Positions 1 through 7,059 of a stretch of DNA of 28,565 nt are shown here, one piece after another. Position 1 is the first letter of the stretch; the number at the start of each line of letters is the position of its first letter. A model generated the notes under the pieces. It was not told the origin of the DNA and made no database searches. It was given only the letters and a program-made list of their open reading frames with translations. The position numbers and the translations under genes were made by a program. This stretch comes from an uncultured Eubacterium sp. (GTDB lineage: Bacteria; Bacillota_A; Clostridia; Lachnospirales; Lachnospiraceae): NCBI GenBank assembly GCA_948468465.1, contig CAOKJJ010000051.1, positions 1 through 28,565 of the forward strand, in the 5' to 3' direction.

Positions 1-226
1 GGCCTGGCTTGCGGCGACGTTGGAAGAATGTTTAGAAGCTCTTGGCATTCTGCTCAGTAAATCAGGGGCGCAGCCCAGCGTCGCTTTTAGCCACTGGCTG
101 TAGGCCAGGGGCGGATTACGCGACGCGACCGGACGGGGTCACAGCGTCCATGCAGAATGCTTAGAGATTCTTAACATTCTGGAGTAGGAGCCGCAAGCCA
201 GGCCATTTCCCTCCACCCGGCGTCCG
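1..226. repeat. Structured dispersed repeat, copy A (cut by window start)
   Basis: Bases 1-15 (GGCCTGGCTTGCGGC) are the exact reverse complement of 190-204. The interior holds two related imperfect palindromes of the form AGAATG...CATTCTG, at 25-53 and 154-182. The right part is homologous to the element at 27152-27270: 27 bases at 167-193 are identical to 27210-27236, and 205-226 closely matches 27248-27270. Copy A is longer because about 120 bases of other sequence lie between its two inner palindromes. No open frame here looks like a protein. It is an intergenic hairpin-forming repeat; whether it acts as RNA, DNA or a non-autonomous mobile element cannot be told from sequence alone. Confidence 0.75.
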
Positions 227-285
227 GGAGGCCAATACATTCCCCTCTCTCACAATACAGTATGTGTCTGTTGTTGTCAATAGCG

Positions 286-305
286 AAAACAAATAAAAAC
301 AAATA
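286..305 (+). repeat. Tandem 10-bp repeat AAAACAAATA x2 upstream of P1
   Basis: Two exact contiguous copies of AAAACAAATA lie about 60 bp upstream of the P1 -35 box. The AT-rich composition could be an UP-like or curved segment, or a regulator half-site array. The role is not known. Confidence 0.4.
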
Positions 306-322
306 TGAAGGCGGAGGAAATA

Positions 323-368
323 TGTTGTATCGTGTGAAATTTCGGAGAAAAAATGTGGATTTGTGTTG
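323..368 (-). promoter_or_regulatory. Two operator-like 15-mers at promoter P1
   Basis: Read on the minus strand, 354-368 is CAACACAAATCCACA, a 14/15 match to the 15-mer CAACACAAATCAACA found at promoter P2. Bases 323-337 read TCACACGATACAACA, a more diverged copy that closely matches the diverged copy in P2 at 4261-4275. The two sites start 31 bp apart, about three helical turns. The proximal one overlaps the -35 box, so a bound protein would probably block transcription. The DeoR-family regulator at 12583 is the natural candidate; that link is inference. Confidence 0.6.
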
Positions 369-394
369 CTTTTAGGGATGAAATAGGGTATAAT
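366..394 (+). promoter_or_regulatory. Promoter P1, sigma-A type, for the dehydratase operon
   Basis: TTGCTT at 366-371, a 17-base spacer and a perfect TATAAT at 389-394 lie 45 bases upstream of the dehydratase ATG. An AAAGGAG ribosome binding site follows at about 422-428. This would drive 439-4173. Confidence 0.75.
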
Positions 395-438
395 ACAAAT
401 ATTCCTGTTGATGTACATAAGAAAGGAGAAAATAGAAA

Positions 439-2970
439 ATGGGATTATATACCTATGACAGTACGCCGATACCCAAGACGGACCGGATTCCCAAGCTGGT
501 AGAGCATCTGTATGCGAAAATGCCGGAAATCGAATCGGCGCGGGCGGTTCTGATTACAGAATCTTATCGCCAGACGGAGCAGGAGCCGATGGTAATCCGC
601 AGAGCGAAGGCATTTCAGCACATCCTGGAGCACATTCCGATTGTGATTCGTGACCTGGAGTTGATTGTCGGAAGCACTACGATTGCGCCGAGAGGATGCC
701 AGACCTATCCGGAGTTTTCCTATGAATGGCTGGAAGAAGAGTTCGATACGGTGGCTACGCGTGCGGCGGATCCGTTTTACATATCGGAGCAGACCAAAAA
801 AGAGCTGAAAGAAGCAAATGCTTATTGGAAGGGCAAGACGACGAGTGAGCTTGCGACTGCTTATATGGAGCCGGAGACGTTGGCTGCGATGGAGCATAAT
901 ATGTTTACCCCGGGCAATTATTTTTATAATGGGGTCGGCCATGTGACTGTTAAATATGAAGAAGTGCTTGCGATTGGATTTTCGGGCATCCGGCGCAAAG
1001 CGGAGGAAGAGCTTGATACGATCAATCTGGCTGACGGCAATTATCAGAAAAAATCCAGGTTTTTGCAGGCCGTGATGATCAGCTGTGACGCGGCGATTGC
1101 TTATGCAAGGCGTTATGCGAAGCTGGCGCTGGAAGAAGCGCAGGCATGTCAGGATCCAGTGAGGAAAAAAGAACTGCTGATCATTGCCCAAAACTGCGCG
1201 AATGTGCCGGAAAACGGTGCGTCCGGATTTTATGAGGCATGCCAGTCGTTTTGGTTTGTGCAGCAGCTGCTTCAGATCGAATCAAGCGGACATTCCATAT
1301 CGCCGGGGCGGTTTGACCAGTATATGTATCCTTATTATAAGGAAGATTTGGACAGCGGCAGGATTACCCGTGCGTTTGCGCAGGAGCTGATGGATTGTAT
1401 CTGGGTAAAATTAAACGACTTAAATAAATGCAGAGACGCCGCTTCAGCGGAAGGGTTTGCGGGTTACAGCCTGTTCCAGAACCTGATCGCGGGCGGACAG
1501 AATGCGGAAGGCGTGGATGTGACGAATGATCTGTCGTTTATGTGCATACAGGCGTCCATGCATGTATTCTTGCCGCAGCCGTCTTTCTCTGTGCGTGTAT
1601 GGAATGGCACGCCGCATGAGTTTTTGATCCGGGCGGCGGAGCTGACACGGACAGGCATTGGCCTGCCGGCTTATTATAATGATGAAGTGATCATTCCTTC
1701 ATTGATCAGCAGGGGACTGTCCTTGCAGGATGCGAGAGAGTACAACATTATCGGATGTGTGGAGCCGCAGAAAGCAGGCAAGACTGAAGGATGGCATGAC
1801 GCGGCGTTTTTCAATATGTGCCGTCCGCTGGAGCTTGTATTTACCAATGGAATGGATGCGGGTGTCCAGGTGGGGCTTAAGACTGGCGAAGTTGAACAGA
1901 TGGAAAGCTTTGAGCAGTTTTATGATGCATATAAAGCGCAGATGGATTATGCGATTCAGCTGTTGGTAAACGCGGACAATGCGATTGATATGGCCCATGC
2001 TGAGCGGTGTCCGCTTCCGTTTTTGTCCAGTATGGTAGATGACTGCATGAAGCGGGGGAAGACTGTGCAGGAAGGCGGGGCTGTTTATAACTTTACCGGC
2101 CCGCAGGGATTTGGCGTGGCAAATATGGCGGATTCCCTGTATGCGGTGAAGAAGCTTGTTTATGAAGAAAAGAAGCTGACGATGAAAGAATTAAAGCGGG
2201 CGCTTATGACCAATTATGGAAAGGGCCTGACGAGGGAAGATATCGCGGCATTTGCGGCTAACGCGGCGAAGAATATGCAGGAGGCCGGAGAAAATGTAGG
2301 AGAGCGTGAGATCGCGGCGATTTTACAGGCCATAACGACGGCGGCGCAGGCTCCGCAGGTGGTAGAGAGCGGGGAGCGTATTTTAAAACTCATTGAAGAA
2401 GTGCCGAAGTTTGGAAACGATATTGAACAGGTCGACGCGTTTGCGAGAGATGTGGCTTATACGTACACAAAACCGCTGCAGAATTATAAAAATCCGCGCG
2501 GCGGCATGTTCCAGGCGGGGCTGTATCCGGTATCCGCGAATGTGCCGCTTGGTGCGCAGACCGGAGCGACACCGGACGGACGTCTGGCGCATACGCCGGT
2601 TGCGGATGGTGTTTCCCCATCGGCAGGCAAGGATGTCAATGGCCCGACGGCAGCGGCCAATTCCGTGGCAAGGCTGGATCACTATATTGCCAGCAATGGG
2701 ACGCTCTTTAATCAGAAGTTCCATCCGTCAGCGCTCAGCGGGACACAGGGACTGGAGAATTTTACGGGATTGATACGTGCTTACTTTGATCAGAAAGGCA
2801 GCCATATGCAGTTTAACGTAGTCAGCAGGGAAACGCTGCTGGACGCGCAGCAGCATCCGGAGCAGTATAAGCATCTTGTGGTACGTGTTGCAGGGTACAG
2901 CGCGTTGTTTACGACATTGTCCCGGTCTTTGCAGGATGATATTATAAGACGGACGCAGCAGGGATTTTAA
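439..2970 (+). CDS. Glycyl radical 1,2-propanediol dehydratase (B12-independent)
   Basis: This 843-residue glycyl radical enzyme belongs to the pyruvate formate-lyase superfamily, diol/glycerol dehydratase branch. The thiyl cysteine is C440 in NIIGCVEPQ, with E442 as the expected acid/base. The GWHDAAFFNM stretch that follows is typical of the glycerol/propanediol dehydratase branch. The C-terminal glycyl radical loop is RVAGYSALF with G819. The enzyme removes water from (S)-1,2-propanediol to give propionaldehyde. Glycerol as substrate is not excluded by motifs, but fucI, fucU and the aldolase in the same locus favour propanediol. It is first in its operon under P1, immediately before its activase. 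The N-terminus starts directly with the catalytic-domain sequence and shows no obvious amphipathic encapsulation peptide, unlike several neighbours. Confidence 0.93.
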   Translation: MGLYTYDSTPIPKTDRIPKLVEHLYAKMPEIESARAVLITESYRQTEQEPMVIRRAKAFQHILEHIPIVIRDLELIVGSTTIAPRGCQTYPEFSYEWLEEEFDTVATRAADPFYISEQTKKELKEANAYWKGKTTSELATAYMEPETLAAMEHNMFTPGNYFYNGVGHVTVKYEEVLAIGFSGIRRKAEEELDTINLADGNYQKKSRFLQAVMISCDAAIAYARRYAKLALEEAQACQDPVRKKELLIIAQNCANVPENGASGFYEACQSFWFVQQLLQIESSGHSISPGRFDQYMYPYYKEDLDSGRITRAFAQELMDCIWVKLNDLNKCRDAASAEGFAGYSLFQNLIAGGQNAEGVDVTNDLSFMCIQASMHVFLPQPSFSVRVWNGTPHEFLIRAAELTRTGIGLPAYYNDEVIIPSLISRGLSLQDAREYNIIGCVEPQKAGKTEGWHDAAFFNMCRPLELVFTNGMDAGVQVGLKTGEVEQMESFEQFYDAYKAQMDYAIQLLVNADNAIDMAHAERCPLPFLSSMVDDCMKRGKTVQEGGAVYNFTGPQGFGVANMADSLYAVKKLVYEEKKLTMKELKRALMTNYGKGLTREDIAAFAANAAKNMQEAGENVGEREIAAILQAITTAAQAPQVVESGERILKLIEEVPKFGNDIEQVDAFARDVAYTYTKPLQNYKNPRGGMFQAGLYPVSANVPLGAQTGATPDGRLAHTPVADGVSPSAGKDVNGPTAAANSVARLDHYIASNGTLFNQKFHPSALSGTQGLENFTGLIRAYFDQKGSHMQFNVVSRETLLDAQQHPEQYKHLVVRVAGYSALFTTLSRSLQDDIIRRTQQGF

Positions 2971-2971
2971 T

Positions 2972-3805
2972 ATGTCTGCTTCACGGGAAGGAAAGATGGG
3001 TATGGAAGACTATCAAAAGACGAAAGGACGTATTTTTGATATCCAAAGGTATTCGATTCATGACGGATACGGGATACGGACGATCGTATTTTTAAAAGGC
3101 TGTGTGCTGCGGTGCCGTTGGTGCTGCAATCCCGAATCCCAGGAATACGCGGTGCAGACCATGCTTGTCCAGGGAGAGCCAAAGGTAATCGGACGGGATG
3201 TGACCGCAGAGGAAGTGCTAAAGACTGTGGAAAAAGACCGGGCCTATTACCGCAGAACCGGAGGAGGCCTGACGCTTTCCGGCGGAGAGAGCCTTTGCCA
3301 GCCGGAATTTGCCGCGGCGCTTTTGCGGGGAGCAAAGGAAGCTGGCATTTCCACGGCGCTGGAGAGCATGGCGTGCGCGAAATGGGAAGTGATTGAGAGT
3401 ATACTGCCATGGTTAGATCAGTATCTTTTGGATATCAAACATATGAACGGCGCCAAGCACCAGGAGTTTACAGGCAAAAGCAATGAGCTGATGCTGGAAA
3501 ACGCGGTGAAAATCGCAAATGCGCAGAAAAAATATCATACGGAGTTAAGCATTCGTGTACCGGTGATTCCGGGATTTAACGACACGGTACAGGAAATCCG
3601 TGACATCGCCGCGTTTACCGGACAGCTTCAAAATGTCAGACGGCTGCACTTACTGCCATACCACAGGCTTGGACAGGATAAATACGCGGGACTTGGCAGA
3701 GAATATCTGATGGGAGAGGTACAGCCGCCTTCGGATGAAAAGATGCAGGAGCTTTTGCGGACAGCCATACAGGCATCCGGTGTCGAATGCCAGATCGGAG
3801 GATAA
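2972..3805 (+). CDS. Glycyl radical enzyme activase (radical SAM)
   Basis: This radical SAM protein of up to 277 residues would install the glycyl radical on the dehydratase, using S-adenosylmethionine and a [4Fe-4S] cluster. The cluster motif is C44-X3-C48-X2-C51 (GCVLRCRWC) followed by CNPES, a signature of glycyl radical activases. The SAM-binding GGGLTLSGGES and the later ALESMA and LLDIKHM motifs are present. After CNPES it goes almost straight to the second part of the fold, so the ferredoxin-like insert with two extra [4Fe-4S] clusters, common in dehydratase activases, is missing. The start is uncertain: ATG 2972 follows the dehydratase stop by one base, but ATG 3002 has a better-placed AGGAAAG. 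The stop overlaps the next start as TAATG. Confidence 0.93.
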   Translation: MSASREGKMGMEDYQKTKGRIFDIQRYSIHDGYGIRTIVFLKGCVLRCRWCCNPESQEYAVQTMLVQGEPKVIGRDVTAEEVLKTVEKDRAYYRRTGGGLTLSGGESLCQPEFAAALLRGAKEAGISTALESMACAKWEVIESILPWLDQYLLDIKHMNGAKHQEFTGKSNELMLENAVKIANAQKKYHTELSIRVPVIPGFNDTVQEIRDIAAFTGQLQNVRRLHLLPYHRLGQDKYAGLGREYLMGEVQPPSDEKMQELLRTAIQASGVECQIGG

Positions 3806-4173
3806 TGGTGCAGCACGAGATCAACAGCATACCGGAAAGGATCGTACAGGAACTTGTACCTGGAAAAGAGGTTTCTATCGCGCATGTCATCGCAGGGCCA
3901 GATGACAGTCTGTATGAAAAGCTGGGGTTAAAGGCGGCGGACGGCAGCAGGTCGGCGATCGGACTGCTGACAGTAAGTCCGCCGGAGACGGCGATTATTG
4001 CGGCGGATGTGGCAGTCAAGGCAGCGGGAGTTACACTTGGATTTTTAGACCGTGTGCATGGCACGCTGGTGATAACGGGCACTGTGTCTGAAACAGAAGC
4101 GGCAGTCCGGGCGGTATTAAATTATGTGCAGGAAAAGATGGGCTTTTCCGTATGTGAAATTACAAGGACTTAG
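3805..4173 (+). CDS. BMC shell protein, permuted BMC-H (EutS/PduU type)
   Basis: This 122-residue protein matches EutS/PduU, the circularly permuted BMC-H subfamily. It shows an N-terminal PERIVQELVPGKEVSIAHVIA segment, the AIGLLTVSPPETAIIAADVAVKAA helix region and the C-terminal GFSVCEITRT ending. In this family hexamers carry a small beta-barrel over the pore. ATG 3805 was chosen because it aligns with the family N-terminus, has GGAGG just upstream and overlaps the activase stop. A longer frame from 3787 adds only MPDRRI. Its separation from the other shell genes, and its co-transcription with the dehydratase, is notable. Confidence 0.9.
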   Translation: MVQHEINSIPERIVQELVPGKEVSIAHVIAGPDDSLYEKLGLKAADGSRSAIGLLTVSPPETAIIAADVAVKAAGVTLGFLDRVHGTLVITGTVSETEAAVRAVLNYVQEKMGFSVCEITRT

Positions 4174-4227
4174 CGAAGAAAATAAAATCAAATATAAGTC
4201 AAAAATAAAATGAAAAAACAACAAAAA

Positions 4228-4315
4228 CAACACAAATCAAATAGAAAAAACATTGACGAATGTTGAATCGTGTGGTAATATGTAGAAAGAACAATGAAAA
4301 CAACACAAATCAACA
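4228..4315 (+). promoter_or_regulatory. Three operator-like 15-mers around promoter P2
   Basis: CAACACAAATCAACA lies at 4301-4315, just downstream of P2. CAACACAAATCAAAT lies at 4228-4242, upstream of the -35 box. The two sit in a longer exact direct repeat of 17 bases (4224-4240 and 4297-4313). A third, inverted and diverged copy (minus strand CCACACGATTCAACA) lies at 4261-4275 inside the promoter spacer. The same motif occurs at P1. This layout suggests cooperative repression or looping by one regulator, probably the DeoR-family protein at 12583 (inferred). The rest of 4174-4342 is AT-rich with no gene. Confidence 0.65.
4253..4281 (+). promoter_or_regulatory. Promoter P2, sigma-A type, for the main BMC operon
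   Basis: TTGACG at 4253-4258, a 17-base spacer and TAATAT at 4276-4281 form a strong sigma-A promoter. A ribosome binding site AAGGAGG at about 4329-4335 precedes the aldolase ATG at 4343. No terminator was seen between here and 13347. Confidence 0.75.
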
Positions 4316-4342
4316 CTAATTCAATCCAAGGAGGATCTGAAC

Positions 4343-5149
4343 ATGCAAAACGAATACGAAATAAAAAAAGAAATGTGCGAAATCGGCAAGCGGGTTTATA
4401 ACCGCGGCATGGTAGCTGCTAATGACGGTAATTTTTCCGTGAAACTGAATGAAAATGAGTTTTTATGCACGCCGACAGGTGTCAGCAAAGGATTTATGAC
4501 ACCGGAGTATATCTGCAAGGTAGATGCGCTGGGAAATGTGATTCAGGCAAATAAAGGCTTCCGTCCGTCTTCTGAGATTAAGATGCATATGCGGGTATAC
4601 AAAGAAAGACCGGATGTTAATTCCGTTGTTCATGCACATCCTTTGTATGCGACAACGTTTGCGATTGCAGGCATTCCGCTCACACAGCCGATCATGCCGG
4701 AAGCGGTCATTGCTCTTGGATGTGTTCCGATCGCAAAATACGGCACGCCGTCTACGATGGAAATTCCTGACGCTGTATCAGAGCATTTACAGTATTTTGA
4801 CGCGGTACTGCTTGAAAATCACGGAGCGCTTACGTATTCGGATTCGCTGCTGAGCGCTTATCATAAAATGGAATCCGTGGAATTCTACGCACGCCTGCTC
4901 TGGCAGACCATGCAGATCGGCGGTCCGCAGGAATTAAATAAAGAACAGGTAGAAAAACTGTATGAAGTCCGCAGACAGATGGGAATGACCGGAAAGCATC
5001 CTGCGAATTTATGTCCGAATGCAAAGGCAGGAAAGCCAAGCTGCCACAGCTGCGGCGGAAATTGTGGTTCATCAGCGCCACAGGCAGGTGCGGATAAAGA
5101 TCTGATAGCTTCTATTACAGAAAAAGTAATGGCACAGCTTGGAATGTAG
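4343..5149 (+). CDS. fucA: L-fuculose-1-phosphate aldolase with BMC-targeting C-terminal tail
   Basis: This class II, zinc-dependent aldolase/epimerase-fold enzyme of 268 residues splits L-fuculose-1-phosphate into DHAP and L-lactaldehyde. Family motifs are ANDGNFSVKL, the phosphate-binding TGVSKGF, SSEIKMH (catalytic Glu), VVHAHP (two zinc His) and LLENHGAL (third His). The catalytic domain ends near residue 215. A tail of about 50 residues follows, with four cysteines (C224, C234, C237, C241; CX9CX2CX3C) and a final amphipathic helix DLIASITEKVMAQLGM that resembles an encapsulation peptide. This points to an aldolase inside the compartment, so toxic lactaldehyde would be made there. Rhamnulose-1-phosphate as an extra substrate is possible; the linked FucI and FucU argue for fucose. 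Confidence 0.9.
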   Translation: MQNEYEIKKEMCEIGKRVYNRGMVAANDGNFSVKLNENEFLCTPTGVSKGFMTPEYICKVDALGNVIQANKGFRPSSEIKMHMRVYKERPDVNSVVHAHPLYATTFAIAGIPLTQPIMPEAVIALGCVPIAKYGTPSTMEIPDAVSEHLQYFDAVLLENHGALTYSDSLLSAYHKMESVEFYARLLWQTMQIGGPQELNKEQVEKLYEVRRQMGMTGKHPANLCPNAKAGKPSCHSCGGNCGSSAPQAGADKDLIASITEKVMAQLGM

Positions 5150-5156
5150 GCAGGCA

Positions 5157-5660
5157 GTGAGAGAACAGGAGATTATCAATGCGGTAACCTCGGTTATGGA
5201 GCAGCTAAAGACGCAGGAGACTCCTCCTGCGCGCAGATCGGGCAGGATGACGCTTGCGTTGGCAGAGGCTCTGATTGCCAGGGTCAAAGAAAAAGCGGCG
5301 CAGATGGGCGTGCGTGCGGTTGTTGCGGTATCAGACGCATCCGCGCGCCCGGTAGCGGTGCATTGTATGGATGATGCTTACATAGCCAGTTTTGACATTG
5401 CATTGAATAAAACGTATACCTCCGCGAGCCTTAAAATGTCTACAAGTAAGCTGGGCGAGCTAAGCCAGCCTGGGCAGCCGCTGTACGGCGTCCAGTTTAC
5501 GAATGGGGGAAGGATTGTCATTTTTGGCGGCGGAGAAGTTTTGGAATTAGGGGGAGAAGTCGTAGGGGCGCTTGGGGTAAGCGGCGGCACGGCACAGGAA
5601 GATACCGCGCTTGCGGCCTACGGCAGATCAATTTTTGAGGAGGTAGCAGCGTGTCTGTAA
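5157..5660 (+). CDS. PduO C-terminal/GlcG/HbpS-like protein with putative encapsulation peptide
   Basis: This protein of about 167 residues carries the DUF336 domain found in HbpS, GlcG and the C-terminus of PduO. Motifs include TLALAEALIARVKEKAAQMG, VVAVSDASARPVAVHCMDDAYIAS, KTYTSASLKMST and the glycine-rich GGGEVLELGGEVVGALGVSGG. HbpS binds heme, but the role of the domain in BMCs is not settled. The N-terminus REQEIINAVTSVMEQLK is an amphipathic helix followed by a Thr/Pro linker, the usual form of an encapsulation peptide. GTG 5157, just after the aldolase stop, is taken as start; TTG 5139 would overlap the aldolase. There is no cobalamin adenosyltransferase domain, consistent with a B12-independent pathway. 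Confidence 0.82.
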   Translation: MREQEIINAVTSVMEQLKTQETPPARRSGRMTLALAEALIARVKEKAAQMGVRAVVAVSDASARPVAVHCMDDAYIASFDIALNKTYTSASLKMSTSKLGELSQPGQPLYGVQFTNGGRIVIFGGGEVLELGGEVVGALGVSGGTAQEDTALAAYGRSIFEEVAACL

Positions 5661-7039
5661 ATGAACAGATGGTACAAGACATTGTACAGCAGGTGTTGGC
5701 GAATATGCGGATTTCTTCGGATACATCCGGCAGCCGCGGCGTATTTTCAGATATGAATGAGGCTGTGGCAGCTGCGAAAAAAGCACAGGCTGTCATCGGT
5801 AAAATGCCTATGGACCACAGGGAAAAGATTATTTCTTCCATTCGGGCAAAAATCAAAGAAAACGCGGAGATTCTTGCGCGCATGGGCGTAAAGGAAACCG
5901 GCATGGGAAATGTCGGACATAAAATATTAAAGCATCAGCTTGTAGCGGAAAAGACGCCAGGAACGGAAGACATTACGACAAAGGCATGGTCTGGCGACAG
6001 AGGTCTTACATTAATCGAAATGGGGCCGTTTGGGGTAATCGGAGCCATTACGCCTTGTACAAATCCGAGTGAGACGATTTTATGCAATACGATCGGCATG
6101 GTGGCGGGCGGAAATACGGTTGTATTTAATCCGCATCCTGCGGCTATTAAGACTTCCATATTTGCGGTAAACTTAGTAAATGAAGCTTCTGTAGAAGCAG
6201 GGGGTCCGGACAATATCGCATGTACGGTAGAGCATCCGACGCTGGATACGAGCGCCGTAATGATGAAGCATAAGGATATCCCGTTAATAGCGGCAACCGG
6301 AGGCCCAGGCGTTGTAACAGCCGTGCTTTCTTCAGGAAAGAGGGGCATTGGGGCAGGAGCGGGAAATCCGCCGGCGCTGGTAGATGAGACAGCGGATGTC
6401 GCAAAGGCTGCGGAAGATATCGTAAACGGATGTACGTTTGACAACAACCTGCCTTGCATTGCGGAAAAAGAGATCGTCGTAGTAGATAAGGTTGCGGATG
6501 AACTGATGCATCATATGATCGCTGAGCAGGGATGCTATCTGGCATCGAAAGAGGAGCAGGATGCACTCATATCCGTTGTGTTAAAAGGCGGCCAGCTCAA
6601 CCGCAGCTGTGTCGGCAGAGACGCAAGGACGCTGCTTCAGATGATCGGCGTGGACGCGCCTGACAACATCCGGTGCATTACGTTTGAAGGGCCGAAGGAG
6701 CATCCGTTGATTACAGAAGAGCTGATGATGCCGATACTTGGCGTTGTAAGGGCGGACAGCTTTGAAGACGCGGTCGAAAAAGCGGTATGGTTAGAGCATG
6801 GCAACCGCCATTCGGCACATATCCATTCGAAAAACGTAGACCATATCACAACGTATGCAAAGGCAATTGACACAGCGATTCTTGTGAAAAACGGGCCGTC
6901 TTATTCCGCGATCGGCTTCGGCGGAGAAGGGTACTGCACGTTTACGATTGCCAGCCGTACCGGAGAAGGACTGACCAGCGCTTCTGCGTTTACAAAAAGA
7001 AGACGCTGCGTAATGTGCGACAGCCTGTGTATTCGATAA
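5651..7039 (+). CDS. pduP: CoA-acylating propionaldehyde dehydrogenase (PduP/EutE family)
   Basis: This 462-residue enzyme of the aldehyde dehydrogenase superfamily oxidises propionaldehyde with NAD+ and CoA to propionyl-CoA. The catalytic cysteine is C269 in NNLPCIAEKE. Other family blocks are GPFGVIGAITPCTNPSET, AATGGPGVV, GAGAGNPPALVDETAD and the C-terminal GFGGEGYCTFTIASRTGEGLTSA. The N-terminus VNEQMVQDIVQQVLANMRIS followed by a polar linker is a clear encapsulation-peptide candidate. The start is GTG 5651, with GAGGAGG about 7 bases upstream and a 10-base overlap with the preceding gene, so translation is probably coupled. The enzyme should act in the compartment lumen and exchange NADH with the alcohol dehydrogenase encoded next. 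Confidence 0.93.
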   Translation: MSVNEQMVQDIVQQVLANMRISSDTSGSRGVFSDMNEAVAAAKKAQAVIGKMPMDHREKIISSIRAKIKENAEILARMGVKETGMGNVGHKILKHQLVAEKTPGTEDITTKAWSGDRGLTLIEMGPFGVIGAITPCTNPSETILCNTIGMVAGGNTVVFNPHPAAIKTSIFAVNLVNEASVEAGGPDNIACTVEHPTLDTSAVMMKHKDIPLIAATGGPGVVTAVLSSGKRGIGAGAGNPPALVDETADVAKAAEDIVNGCTFDNNLPCIAEKEIVVVDKVADELMHHMIAEQGCYLASKEEQDALISVVLKGGQLNRSCVGRDARTLLQMIGVDAPDNIRCITFEGPKEHPLITEELMMPILGVVRADSFEDAVEKAVWLEHGNRHSAHIHSKNVDHITTYAKAIDTAILVKNGPSYSAIGFGGEGYCTFTIASRTGEGLTSASAFTKRRRCVMCDSLCIR

Positions 7040-7059
7040 AAGAAAGCGAGGAAATAAAA

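Noticed and set aside
1..226. CRISPR array or tRNA/rRNA in the repeat region
   Set aside because: There is no regular repeat-spacer pattern and no tRNA-like cloverleaf; only palindromic repeats are seen.
161..418. Minus-strand 85-residue open frame over P1
   Set aside because: It overlaps the structured repeat and the promoter, has no ribosome binding site and no family resemblance.
445..1191. Long minus-strand open frame of 248 residues within the dehydratase gene
   Set aside because: It is an antisense shadow of a strongly supported gene, with low-complexity basic composition and no recognisable domain.
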